Assembly (NCBI RefSeq): GCF_900182745.1
Contig: NZ_FXTY01000001.1
Location: forward strand, 1 to 64,000
Length of the DNA stretch: 64,000 bases
Direction of reading: 5' to 3'
Source: Shimia sagamensis
GTDB lineage: Bacteria > Pseudomonadota > Alphaproteobacteria > Rhodobacterales > Rhodobacteraceae
Part shown: piece by piece, positions 43,840-51,624 of the stretch
Layout of the letters: each line of letters begins with the position of its first letter
Numbering within the stretch: position 1 is the first letter of the stretch
Notes under the pieces: generated by a model
What the model was told of the DNA's origin: nothing
Databases searched by the model: none
Seen by the model: the letters and a program-made list of their open reading frames with translations, nothing else
Program-made: the position numbers and the translations under genes

Positions 43840-44829
43840 ATGACACGTATCGGACTTTTGGGATGTGGCCGGATCGGCCAAGTACATGCCCGATCCATCG
43901 CACAGATTGAGGGGGCAACCGTTTCGGCGGTGGCCGACGCTTTCCCTGCTCCAGCTCAGGACCTGGCCAACCGTGCAAACGCCAAGGTCATGGATGCCAT
44001 GGAACTTATCAACAGCGCCGACGTCGACGCGGTTGTCATCGGCACCCCAACCGACACCCACTACGACCTCATCCACGCTGTGGCCAAAGCGGGCAAAGCA
44101 ATCTTCTGTGAAAAACCCGTCGACTTATCCTCGGACAGAATCCGCGACTGCAAAGCTGTTGTCGAAAACGCCGGTGTACCCTTCTTAACCGCGTTCAACA
44201 GACGTTTTGACCCAAACTTCGCTGACTTGCAGGCCAGACTGCAACAGGGCCAAATTGGCGACACAGAAATCATCACCATTCAGTCCCGCGACCCCTCCCC
44301 GCCCCCAGTCAACTACATCAAAAGCTCCGGCGGTATTTTCCGCGATATGATGATCCACGACTTAGACATGGCCCGTTTCCTTCTTGGAGAGAACCCCGTT
44401 CGCGTCTACGCGATCGGATCGGCACTCGTGGATCCAGAAATCGGCAATGCGGGTGATGTGGACACCGCCGCTGTCACGCTGTCCACAGCCAGCGGCAAAA
44501 TCTGTCAGATCACCAACTCGCGACGCGCGAGCTATGGGTACGACCAACGAATAGAAGTGCACGGATCACGCGGTATGTTGCGTGCCGAAAACGTGCACGA
44601 AACAACGGTTGAAATAGCAACCGAGACCGGGTTCGCTCGGGCACCGGTGCAACACTTCTTCTTGGAACGGTATGAAGCAGCCTATCGCGCGGAAATGGCG
44701 CATTTTGTTGCCGCTGTTGAAAACAACACGCCACCGGCGCCAGGCATTGAAGACGGTTTACAAGCTCAACTTCTGGCTGATGCCGCCGATCAATCGCTGA
44801 AAAACGGCAAACCTGTCGACCTCACCTGA
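43840..44829 (+). CDS. iolG: Inositol 2-dehydrogenase
   Basis: A 329-residue Gfo/Idh/MocA enzyme. Rossmann motif IGLLGCGRIGQVHARSI, catalytic Lys in AIFCEKPVDLS, and the substrate-domain signature SSGGIFRDMMIHDLDMARFL, which is characteristic of true myo-inositol 2-dehydrogenases. It makes scyllo-inosose with NAD. Starts directly after the iolJ stop, last gene of the operon, followed by a strong stem-loop. Confidence 0.93.
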   Translation: MTRIGLLGCGRIGQVHARSIAQIEGATVSAVADAFPAPAQDLANRANAKVMDAMELINSADVDAVVIGTPTDTHYDLIHAVAKAGKAIFCEKPVDLSSDRIRDCKAVVENAGVPFLTAFNRRFDPNFADLQARLQQGQIGDTEIITIQSRDPSPPPVNYIKSSGGIFRDMMIHDLDMARFLLGENPVRVYAIGSALVDPEIGNAGDVDTAAVTLSTASGKICQITNSRRASYGYDQRIEVHGSRGMLRAENVHETTVEIATETGFARAPVQHFFLERYEAAYRAEMAHFVAAVENNTPPAPGIEDGLQAQLLADAADQSLKNGKPVDLT

Positions 44830-44854
44830 CTTTCGGTGGGCTCCGCAGAAATCA

Positions 44855-44889
44855 AACGGGGCATCGTGCGATATTCACGATGCCCCGTT
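44855..44889. terminator. Strong stem-loop ending the iol operon
   Basis: AACGGGGCATCGTG and CACGATGCCCCGTT form a perfect 14-bp stem with a 7-nt loop, followed by CTGTTT. Placed between convergent genes, so probably bidirectional. Confidence 0.85.
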
Positions 44890-44917
44890 CTGTTTCAAAC
44901 TAGACGCCCTGTGTCCC

Positions 44918-45256
44918 TCAGGACGCCAGTTTCACAGCTTCCATTTTCGTAAGCCTTGCACAGAACTGGTCTTCGTTCAGCCCCTCCTCAATGGCGCGCT
45001 TAAAGAAGGCCGCCTGTGTCTCCGGCGCCAACCCATTTGACGGAGGATCACGATCCAGATTTGTCGGGAACGAATAACCCTCTGCTGTGGCAGCAATGGC
45101 TGCGGAGAGTTCAGCCTGGGTTAGCGATCCCTCTGCGTAGGCGCGGACGGCATGCGGAAACACCAATCGGCACATCTTATCCCGGTCAACTGTCTCCATA
45201 GCTCGCCCAAAGGCGGAAGACACTTGCAGCAGGTTCACAAACCGATGGATATCCAA
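44918..45256 (-). CDS. Hypothetical protein, TTG start uncertain
   Basis: A 112-residue soluble protein (MDIHRFVNLLQVSSAFGRAM ... FPTNLDRDPP ... LNEDQFCARLTKMEAV), family not recognised. The only in-frame start is TTG without an SD. The same frame stays open upstream and reads naturally (PTFGLYRKARQHARL) back to about 45320, but without ATG/GTG. An ATG at 45318 lies in another frame exactly where a good promoter would start transcription. A one-base frameshift near the start, or a leaderless short reading frame, would explain this. Function unknown. Confidence 0.6.
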   Translation of the reverse strand: MDIHRFVNLLQVSSAFGRAMETVDRDKMCRLVFPHAVRAYAEGSLTQAELSAAIAATAEGYSFPTNLDRDPPSNGLAPETQAAFFKRAIEEGLNEDQFCARLTKMEAVKLAS

Positions 45257-45324
45257 TCGCGCATGCTGTCGCGCCTTTCGATAGAGACCGAATGTCGGGG
45301 GAATTGAGGATAAGTCATAACTGC

Positions 45325-45353
45325 ATTATAGCATGTTCGTGATTTGCTTTCAA
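45325..45353 (-). promoter_or_regulatory. Near-consensus sigma-70 promoter
   Basis: On the minus strand TTGAAA (45348-45353), exactly 17 bp, TATAAT (45325-45330). Predicted +1 about 45318, coinciding with an ATG. It drives the hypothetical gene at 44918-45256. Confidence 0.75.
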
Positions 45354-46037
45354 TTATTATCCCTAAATTTCAGTGACTTAACCCTACAATTCCACTTTGG
45401 GGTCGCACGCCCACGAGATCCATATAGACGCTAGCATTTATGTTGCAACAACACAGAAATACATCTCTCGCGCAAAGTATATACGCAAGGATACGGCCAC
45501 CCACCAAGCAACGCCGGAAAGGCAGCGACCCTAAGCACAACCACACAAGAGCGAGAAAACGCCTGTTGAAACGGCCTGCTGTTTTCAGAGAGTTTAAATG
45601 GTGCCAGGGGCGGAATTTAAAAGAAGATTTAAGATCTTGTAAATAAAAGGAAAAAATTATCAAACATAAGCACTGGTACCCCATTTGGTACCCCCAAGCC
45701 TGAATTTTCCTCTGGTGCGAGTGCAAATGCCCGCTTGTCCAAATAAGGCGATCCACTAAAGTCTATCTCACTCGATGTTGCCTCCATCTTTCCGGGCCGT
45801 CGCTGAGTGCCGCCCCCAACTTTTTCACGGAATCAAGGGCTATCGAACCGTTACAGTCGGTTGTGGCCTTGGTATTGTATGACCGCTTTCAGCCCAAAGC
45901 AGACATACCTGAATAGACATTGGGCGGAAAACGGTCACTCTCTGCAACTGAACTAAAACCCAACAGAGGATTGAAAGCGGCCATTCAAAGAGAGATTCTG
46001 GTCGCTTCAATTGCAGGCTAGTTGGGACTTGAAAAAG
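45354..46037. other. AT-rich intergenic region with a tRNA-like att repeat
   Basis: No gene supported. AAATGGTGCCAGGGGCGGAAT at 45596-45616 repeats, with one base missing, the CCA-end of the tRNA-Phe remnant at 31378-31399, in the same orientation. TGGTACCCC and TGGTACCCCC at about 45676-45695 form a short direct repeat. Composition is clearly more AT-rich than either neighbour. This may be an island boundary; no integrase gene is present. Confidence 0.55.
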
Positions 46038-46067
46038 TGATCCGCTGCTTAGTCGTCTGCGTAGATA
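46038..46067 (+). promoter_or_regulatory. RpoE (sigma-E) autoregulatory promoter
   Basis: TGATCC (46038-46043), 18 bp, TAGATA (46062-46067), the same element and spacing as the divergent pair at 50.2 kb and as R. sphaeroides sigma-E promoters (TGATC-type -35). Located just upstream of rpoE. Confidence 0.78.
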
Positions 46068-46146
46068 AGATATGTTGACACAGACCATAGATCGCCCGAA
46101 CCTCGCGAAAAGCAATAAAGTGACGCCTCGGCGCGAAAGAGAACCC

Positions 46147-46707
46147 GTGTCTCAAACCAAAAATGACTACTCTGACGAAACCATTTGGATGCTCGCAGTG
46201 CGTGATACCCGCGATCGCGGGGCATTTGCTGCGTTGTTTGACCATTTTGCGCCGCGCCTGAAAGGCTTCCTCATACGTGGTGGTGCAAGCCCACAACAAG
46301 CGGAGGAGATCGTCCAAGATGTGATGCTGACAATTTGGCGAAAAGCCGACATGTTTGACCCTCATCGCGCTCAAGTATCCGCTTGGATTTACCAGATAGC
46401 GCGCAACCGCCGGATTGACATCGCACGCAAAGAAAACCGCCCCATGCCGGAGGCGTTAAAAGAAGAACCGGAGCTTGAGCCTGACGCCAGTCAAATCCTT
46501 GGTTTGGAGCAGGAGACAACGCAGTTGAAACAAGCTCTTGCCGCCCTCAAACCAGAGCAGCGCGAGGTGATAGAGAAAGCATACTTGGGCGAGCTGACAC
46601 ATCAAGAAATCAGCATGCAAACCGGCCTGCCACTCGGAACAATCAAATCGCGAATCCGGCTCGGATTACAGCGGTTGCGACATGAACTAAAGGACCTCAC
46701 ACAATGA
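46147..46707 (+). CDS. rpoE: ECF sigma factor RpoE (ChrR-controlled, singlet oxygen response)
   Basis: About 186 residues from a GTG start; an upstream in-frame ATG at 46072 lies at the predicted transcription start and is less likely. Region 2 (FAALFDHFAPRLKGFLIRG, QQAEEIVQDVMLTIWRKADMF, QIARNRRIDIAR) and region 4 (LPLGTIKSRIRLGLQRLRHEL) are typical of group ECF11. It directs transcription of photooxidative-stress genes. Its identity rests mainly on the ChrR anti-sigma encoded 4 bp into its end and on the TGATCC promoters found nearby. Confidence 0.9.
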   Translation: MSQTKNDYSDETIWMLAVRDTRDRGAFAALFDHFAPRLKGFLIRGGASPQQAEEIVQDVMLTIWRKADMFDPHRAQVSAWIYQIARNRRIDIARKENRPMPEALKEEPELEPDASQILGLEQETTQLKQALAALKPEQREVIEKAYLGELTHQEISMQTGLPLGTIKSRIRLGLQRLRHELKDLTQ

Positions 46708-47339
46708 GTGCCATAACCCATCACGTGCCAGACGCCATTTTGGCATCCTATGCAGCAGGAAGCCTGCCACAGGCTTTTGCAGTGGCCGTGGCCAGCCATG
46801 TTTCCCTATGCGCACATTGCCGCGGGGCGCTTGAGGCGCATCAGGCTGTTGGTGGTGTGATTTTGGAAGACACCAAAGCTGTGGCGGTGTCGGCCAGTTT
46901 AAAGGACAGCATTCTGGCGCAACTTGATGCGCCATATACGCCTGAACCGGTTTACGAACGGAATGGAATCTTTCCTGGCCCGGTTATGGAGGTGATGCAG
47001 CGACATGCACCACGTTGGAAAAAACTGGGAATGGGAGTGCGGCAAGATATTTTGTCAGCTGACGCTCATGGGTCGGTTCGCTTGCTTTATATTCCACCGG
47101 GACAAGCGGTGCCGGATCACAGCCACAATGGGCTGGAAATGACACTTGTCCTCCAAGGCAGCTTTAGCGATGAAACTGGTCGGTTTGGCGTTGGAGATCT
47201 GGAAATCGCCGATGAAACCGTAGAGCACACGCCTGTCGCAGATCCAGGTGCGGCCTGTATTTGCCTGGCTGCCACCGATGCAAGACTGCGCTTCAATGCG
47301 CTTGTTCCGAGGTTATTGCAGCCACTGTTTCGCATCTGA
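46704..47339 (+). CDS. chrR: ChrR-family zinc anti-sigma factor
   Basis: A 211-residue protein. The N-terminal zinc anti-sigma domain has HVSLCAHCRG (HxxxCxxC). The C-terminal cupin domain (RLLYIPPGQAVPDHSHNGLEMTLVLQG, FGVGDLEIAD) is the singlet-oxygen-sensing part of ChrR proteins. It holds RpoE inactive until the signal. ATGA overlap with rpoE. A strong terminator follows. Confidence 0.93.
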   Translation: MSAITHHVPDAILASYAAGSLPQAFAVAVASHVSLCAHCRGALEAHQAVGGVILEDTKAVAVSASLKDSILAQLDAPYTPEPVYERNGIFPGPVMEVMQRHAPRWKKLGMGVRQDILSADAHGSVRLLYIPPGQAVPDHSHNGLEMTLVLQGSFSDETGRFGVGDLEIADETVEHTPVADPGAACICLAATDARLRFNALVPRLLQPLFRI

Positions 47340-47363
47340 TTTCATAGCAAAATCACCACTCCT

Positions 47364-47396
47364 GAAACCATCGGAAATCCGGTGGTTTCTTTTTTA
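47364..47396 (+). terminator. Rho-independent terminator after chrR
   Basis: GAAACCATCGG, loop AAAT, CCGGTGGTTTC (11-bp stem, one G-T pair) followed by TTTTTTATTTC. A textbook terminator 25 bp past chrR. Confidence 0.92.
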
Positions 47397-47518
47397 TTTC
47401 AATTTCTTAAATCACACAATCGTGAGGTGGAGATCCAGCAACGACTGGGCGGCGTACTCCTTGTACGAACCCACATTAAAAATGTGCAACACTCGCACAC
47501 CGACAAGGAGTAACTCCA

Positions 47519-48037
47519 ATGACACACAAGCTAAAGACAACCATTGCCGCTGCTGTACTGAGCGTATCGGCAGCTTCTGCTGCTCCCGCAAACACGATCG
47601 TCGACATCGCCGCTGGCGACGACCGTTTCTCAACTTTGGTGGCGGCTGTGACTGCTGCCGGTTTGGCCGAGACATTGTCCGGCCCCGGTCCGTTCACGGT
47701 GTATGCCCCGGTCAATGAAGCCTTTGATGCGCTGCCTGCCGGGACGGTAGACACGTTGCTCAAACCAGAAAACAAACAGCAATTGACCGATGTGCTTCTG
47801 TACCATGTGGACGATCGCAAACTGACGGCTGACATGATCCCGGCTGGCTCCAACTACTTTAAGCCACTACTCGCAAGCGAACGGCTTTGCATCACCTCTG
47901 GCTCAGACGGTGTGATGATCGCAGACGGCACCGGTGCAATGGCTAATGTCGTGATTGCGAATATTGAGGCGGACAACGGGGTCATCCATGTTGTCGATAA
48001 GGTGCTTCTGCCCGGCACACGCCCAGACTGCCACTGA
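47519..48037 (+). CDS. Exported fasciclin-domain protein
   Basis: A 172-residue protein with a signal peptide (cleavage near residue 22-25) and one fasciclin (FAS1) domain: DRFSTLVAAVTAAGLAETL, GPFTVYAPVNEAFDALP and NGVIHVVDKVLLP. The ATG has AAGGAG upstream. FAS1 domains mediate adhesion or bind small molecules. It follows rpoE-chrR; no TGATCC promoter was seen in front, so RpoE control is uncertain. Confidence 0.92.
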   Translation: MTHKLKTTIAAAVLSVSAASAAPANTIVDIAAGDDRFSTLVAAVTAAGLAETLSGPGPFTVYAPVNEAFDALPAGTVDTLLKPENKQQLTDVLLYHVDDRKLTADMIPAGSNYFKPLLASERLCITSGSDGVMIADGTGAMANVVIANIEADNGVIHVVDKVLLPGTRPDCH

Positions 48038-48076
48038 TCGACGGACACGACAAAAATTTCGTGTAAAAGCACTCAG

Positions 48077-48100
48077 CCGGTGATCCTGCGGAATCACCGG
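48077..48100 (+). terminator. Stem-loop after the fasciclin gene
   Basis: CCGGTGAT, an 8-nt loop and ATCACCGG, 40 bp past the stop. No T tract; weak terminator or processing site. Confidence 0.4.
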
Positions 48101-48137
48101 CCAAAGTGCATTAGGCAACGACCGAACCGGAGAAAAA

Positions 48138-48650
48138 TTGATCATGGCACTCCTCCAGAGAATATTTGTGTCTGACAAAATGCAGACGGACTACAGCTAT
48201 GAACTGACCGCGCAGACCGGAGAAGGCTTTGCTCCGGATTTTCGCCCACACTACACGCCAGAAGAGATGCTAAAACTTGGCGTTTTTGAGGGGAAATACC
48301 TTTCCGACTGTACCAATGAGTTTCCGGACTCTTGGTTCTCTGACGCCAAAATCAGCGATCAGCCGGATGTGAGCTTGAACTATTTTGCCATCAAAAGCCG
48401 TCAGCCGTTGGATGTTTGGCGCGAGAAAGGCTGGATTTACGGGCCGGATCCTCGCGGGTGGTTTCAATGGTATTGTCGGTACTATCTGGGACGCCGACTG
48501 ACTGAGATTGACCGAATTCAAATTGGCCGGTGGAAGGCATTTGCACGACACGCAGGACAGGTTAGGGCCAATTGCTACCCTGGGGATGTGTTTTGCAGGC
48601 CACGGCAGCGCCAAGCTTTGCTTCAGTGGTCTTACGACCCCTATATCTAG
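48138..48650 (+). CDS. Conserved-looking hypothetical protein in the RpoE region
   Basis: A 170-residue soluble protein, rich in Trp and Tyr (DYSYELTAQTGEGFAPDFRPHYTPEEMLKLGVF ... WIYGPDPRGWFQWYCRYYLGRRL). Family not recognised with confidence. The start is either TTG 48138 (GGAG 5 bases upstream) or ATG 48144. Its place among RpoE-linked genes suggests a role in light/oxidative stress, but nothing in the sequence shows a reaction. Convergent with the SDR gene. Confidence 0.8.
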   Translation: MIMALLQRIFVSDKMQTDYSYELTAQTGEGFAPDFRPHYTPEEMLKLGVFEGKYLSDCTNEFPDSWFSDAKISDQPDVSLNYFAIKSRQPLDVWREKGWIYGPDPRGWFQWYCRYYLGRRLTEIDRIQIGRWKAFARHAGQVRANCYPGDVFCRPRQRQALLQWSYDPYI

Positions 48651-48661
48651 GAGCCAACGTG

Positions 48662-49387
48662 CTATTTGCCGCGATAAACAAGGAAATCGGGCAAATAGTC
48701 AAAAGCGCGGATCACCCAGGAAAACGGTGCCGGGAAATCTGTGCGGAACCGTCGTTTGAGCATAGCTGCCACAACACGTTCCGCGGCCTTTTCCGGTGTC
48801 ATCAACATTGGCATGTAAAAGCCGTTTTTCTCGGTCAGGCGGGTCTTGATAAATCCTGGATTTATCAGCCTCACGGTGACGCCGGTGCCCTTTAAGTCAA
48901 GCCGCATGGTTTCTGCCAGATTGACTAAGGCGGCCTTGCTGGCGCCGTATCCAACCGCAGCAGGCAGTCCACGATACCCAGACAAAGAGCCAATCAAAGT
49001 GATGTCGCCGTGACCTCTTTCCACATATTCAGGGACCACCTGTCCAAGAACTCGAAGCGCGCCTGAGAAATTGACATCCGCCATTCGCAAGATGGCTTCG
49101 CTGTCCCAGTCCGTTGTCAGCATGGGCTCATAAACCCCTGCGTTGTAGACCACTGCGTCAACGGGCCCGGCTACCTTCGCCGCCCATTTGACGGCTTCGA
49201 TTTTGGTCACGTCCAGCGGCACCACCTTAGAGTTCCTAAGCATTCGGTGCAGGTCATCAAGCCGTCCTGTGTTGCGTGCTGAGAGGATCAGTCGGGCACC
49301 TTCCTGATCCAATCGTTTGGCTAGAGCTCTCCCCAGACCTTCGCTGGCGCCGATGAGCCAAACCGTCTTCCCGTGAAAGTGGGTCAT
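48662..49387 (-). CDS. Short-chain dehydrogenase/reductase
   Basis: A 241-residue SDR. Cofactor motif TVWLIGASEGLGRALAKRL (TGxxxGxG-like), structural NAG in AVVYNAGVYEP and catalytic S...YxxxK in LIGSLSGYRGLPAAVGYGASKAALV. The C-terminal part (FPAPFSWVIRAFDYLPDFLVYRGK) is as in SDRs of sigma-E operons. It overlaps DUF1365 by 4 bp, and the pair runs from an RpoE-type promoter. Substrate unknown; a lipid-related role is inferred. Confidence 0.88.
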   Translation of the reverse strand: MTHFHGKTVWLIGASEGLGRALAKRLDQEGARLILSARNTGRLDDLHRMLRNSKVVPLDVTKIEAVKWAAKVAGPVDAVVYNAGVYEPMLTTDWDSEAILRMADVNFSGALRVLGQVVPEYVERGHGDITLIGSLSGYRGLPAAVGYGASKAALVNLAETMRLDLKGTGVTVRLINPGFIKTRLTEKNGFYMPMLMTPEKAAERVVAAMLKRRFRTDFPAPFSWVIRAFDYLPDFLVYRGK

Positions 49388-50157
49388 TGCTCAGCGTCCA
49401 GCACATCATGCCCATCGCTGATCAGCCGATCCGGCGGGAGCTGTTTTTTGAGGAACGGCGCGCGCTTAAGATACAGGATCGCGGCCTGCCAATGGATCAA
49501 CGCAAGAACACGCAAAGCGCCAAAGGGACGCCGGAGAGCAGCCCAAACCAGCGACCTGTTGGTTGCCGGTTGACGCGGACCAGTCAGGGTCGCCAGCACC
49601 CCCATGTCTTCGTTTCTGAACATGATCCGGATGTCGATTTCGCTGTCGGTCATGCCAAAGTTGAACTGATAGTGGCCGGCGATTTTTTGGAAGGGCGAAA
49701 CATGCATGCGCTTTTCCGCAAACAGGGAGTCACCCTTGCCAATGGGGCCGAAATCTTCTTTGGCGCAGAAATAGCAATGTCGCTGACCGAAGGTGTTGTT
49801 GACCTCGGCCACAAAGGCACGTGGTATGCCATCAACCAAGGCGATCCAGAAGCTGACCGGATTAAAATGGAACCACAGGAAATTGGGTTGCGTTAGTAGC
49901 AATATTTGTAGGTTGTCGGCAACAAACCCGCGATTTCGAAGCTCACAGCGGAACCAGTTGGCCCCTTGACCGTCATCCCGTACGCCGCCATGGCGATGAT
50001 CCCACAGCGACCACAGATTGAAACGATTGTGCGACAGCAGGTGTGGTGTGTCAGCCTCAAAATCGGTCAACACGTAATCCACGCGGTAGGTGAACGCATT
50101 TTTGAGCGCACCTCGGCGGGCATGATGGGTCTGAGCCTGAATGTGTTCCAATATCAT
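49384..50157 (-). CDS. DUF1365 family protein
   Basis: A 257-residue protein with the DUF1365 hallmarks (THHARRGALKNAFTYRVDYVL, NPVSFWIAL, AEVNNTFGQRHCYF, HVSPFQKIAGHYQF). Biochemical role unsettled; it co-occurs with Cfa-type methyltransferases and COG2907 flavoproteins, as here. The start lies only 4 bases after the -10 of the RpoE promoter, so the mRNA would be leaderless or the true start is further in. First gene of the minus pair. Confidence 0.9.
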   Translation of the reverse strand: MILEHIQAQTHHARRGALKNAFTYRVDYVLTDFEADTPHLLSHNRFNLWSLWDHRHGGVRDDGQGANWFRCELRNRGFVADNLQILLLTQPNFLWFHFNPVSFWIALVDGIPRAFVAEVNNTFGQRHCYFCAKEDFGPIGKGDSLFAEKRMHVSPFQKIAGHYQFNFGMTDSEIDIRIMFRNEDMGVLATLTGPRQPATNRSLVWAALRRPFGALRVLALIHWQAAILYLKRAPFLKKQLPPDRLISDGHDVLDAEQ

Positions 50158-50161
50158 GCGA

Positions 50162-50191
50162 AAGATACGCGCGCGCGCGCCACGCGGATCA
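50162..50191 (-). promoter_or_regulatory. RpoE promoter for DUF1365-SDR
   Basis: Minus strand: TGATCC (50186-50191), 18 bp, TATCTT (50162-50167). The spacer is a GC alternation (CGCGCGCG). Same spacing as the rpoE promoter. Confidence 0.75.
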
Positions 50192-50220
50192 CTTTATCTA
50201 GAATGTCTGTCGAAGAAAAA

Positions 50221-50250
50221 TGATCCGGATGCCAAGGCCTTACGTAGTTT
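50221..50250 (+). promoter_or_regulatory. RpoE promoter for the flavoprotein-cfa operon
   Basis: TGATCC (50221-50226), 18 bp, TAGTTT (50245-50250), back to back with the minus-strand copy 30 bp away. Confidence 0.75.
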
Positions 50251-50280
50251 CTTCAAAACACCCTTATGGCGAGGACAGAA

Positions 50281-51624
50281 ATGTACGATCAAACCCATGG
50301 CCCGCGAAAACGGATAGCGATTGTCGGCGGCGGCATCTCGGGCCTTTCTGCGGCGTATTATCTGGCCCCTTGCCACGACATAACGCTGTTTGAGGCTGCT
50401 CCGCGACTTGGCGGACACGCGCGGACAGTGATGGCTGGGAAAGACGGAAACCAACCGGTCGACACTGGGTTCATCGTGTTCAACTACGCGACTTATCCGT
50501 TTTTAACGCGACTGTTTCGCGATCTTGATGTGCCGGTGATCAAAAGCGAGATGAGTTTTGGCGCCAGTATCGACGAAGGCAAGCTGGAATATGGCCTGAA
50601 CTCTTTGAGCGCGATAACCGCTCAAAAAGCGAATTTGTTTCGTCCGCAATTTTTCAAAATGATCGCCGATATTGTACGCTTCGGAAAGCGTGCAGAGGCT
50701 GCGGCAGTCGATGACGAGATGACCATCGGCGAATTGGTAGATGACCTGAAACTAGGACAATGGTTCCGAAACAATTACCTGATGCCAATGTGCGGTGCGA
50801 TTTGGTCAACTCCTGTGAGCGAGGTCGACCAATTCCCGGCCAAGTCTCTGGTCAGGTTCTTTCGTAACCACGCGCTTTTGGCAGGCGCCAAAGAACATCA
50901 ATGGTGGACCGTTGACGGTGGCAGCATTGAGTACGTTCGGAGACTGGAAGCCGCGCTGGTCGCGCGGGGATGTGACATCCGAAAGGGAACGCCGGTTGCG
51001 CATGTGCAACGGGATGATTTTGGCGTTCACATCAACACCATCAACGGCACGCTGCCCGCTTTCGACGAGTTGATCCTGGCCTGTCATTCTGACCAAACTC
51101 TGAAAATACTGGGGGAAAATGCTACCGACGAGGAGGCCGCGGCACTTGGCGCCATTCGCTACCAGGCCAACTCGGCTGTTTTGCATTGTGACGTCAATCA
51201 AATGCCCCGGCGAAAGGCGTGTTGGTCCAGTTGGTCCTACCATTCCCAGGACGGCGACATTGGTGTCACTTATTGGATGAACAAACTTCAGGGCATTCCC
51301 GAAAATGATCCTCTGTTTGTGACCCTCAATCCAACGCGAGAGATTGCGCAGGACGCCATCTATGATGAGGTGCAGTACAACCATCCGGTTTTTGATACAG
51401 CTGCCCTAAAAGCTCAACAGCGCATCCGGCAAATGCAGGGACAAAACCACACTTGGTTTGCAGGCGCTTGGAACCGACACGGGTTCCATGAAGATGGCAT
51501 CGCCAGCGCTATGCGCATTGTGCGTGCTCTTACTCCTCCCCATCAAATTGAAGGATCTGCCCATGCGGTTTACGGACAAGGCGTTGAAAACAAACTTCCT
51601 ATCGACATGCGAGCAACTGCGTGA
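50281..51624 (+). CDS. FAD-dependent amine-oxidase-like protein (COG2907, UfaD-like)
   Basis: A 447-residue flavoprotein. The ATG used has AGGA five bases upstream; an ATG at 50266 is possible. The dinucleotide motif is IVGGGISGLSAAYYL, followed by LFEAAPRLGGHARTV and DTGFIVFNYATYPFL. The late FAD contact reads WFAGAWNRHGFHEDGIASAM. This COG2907 group is found next to Cfa-like methyltransferases; in R. sphaeroides the homologue is, from memory, UfaD of furan fatty acid synthesis. Overlaps the next gene by 62 bp. Confidence 0.87.
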   Translation: MYDQTHGPRKRIAIVGGGISGLSAAYYLAPCHDITLFEAAPRLGGHARTVMAGKDGNQPVDTGFIVFNYATYPFLTRLFRDLDVPVIKSEMSFGASIDEGKLEYGLNSLSAITAQKANLFRPQFFKMIADIVRFGKRAEAAAVDDEMTIGELVDDLKLGQWFRNNYLMPMCGAIWSTPVSEVDQFPAKSLVRFFRNHALLAGAKEHQWWTVDGGSIEYVRRLEAALVARGCDIRKGTPVAHVQRDDFGVHINTINGTLPAFDELILACHSDQTLKILGENATDEEAAALGAIRYQANSAVLHCDVNQMPRRKACWSSWSYHSQDGDIGVTYWMNKLQGIPENDPLFVTLNPTREIAQDAIYDEVQYNHPVFDTAALKAQQRIRQMQGQNHTWFAGAWNRHGFHEDGIASAMRIVRALTPPHQIEGSAHAVYGQGVENKLPIDMRATA

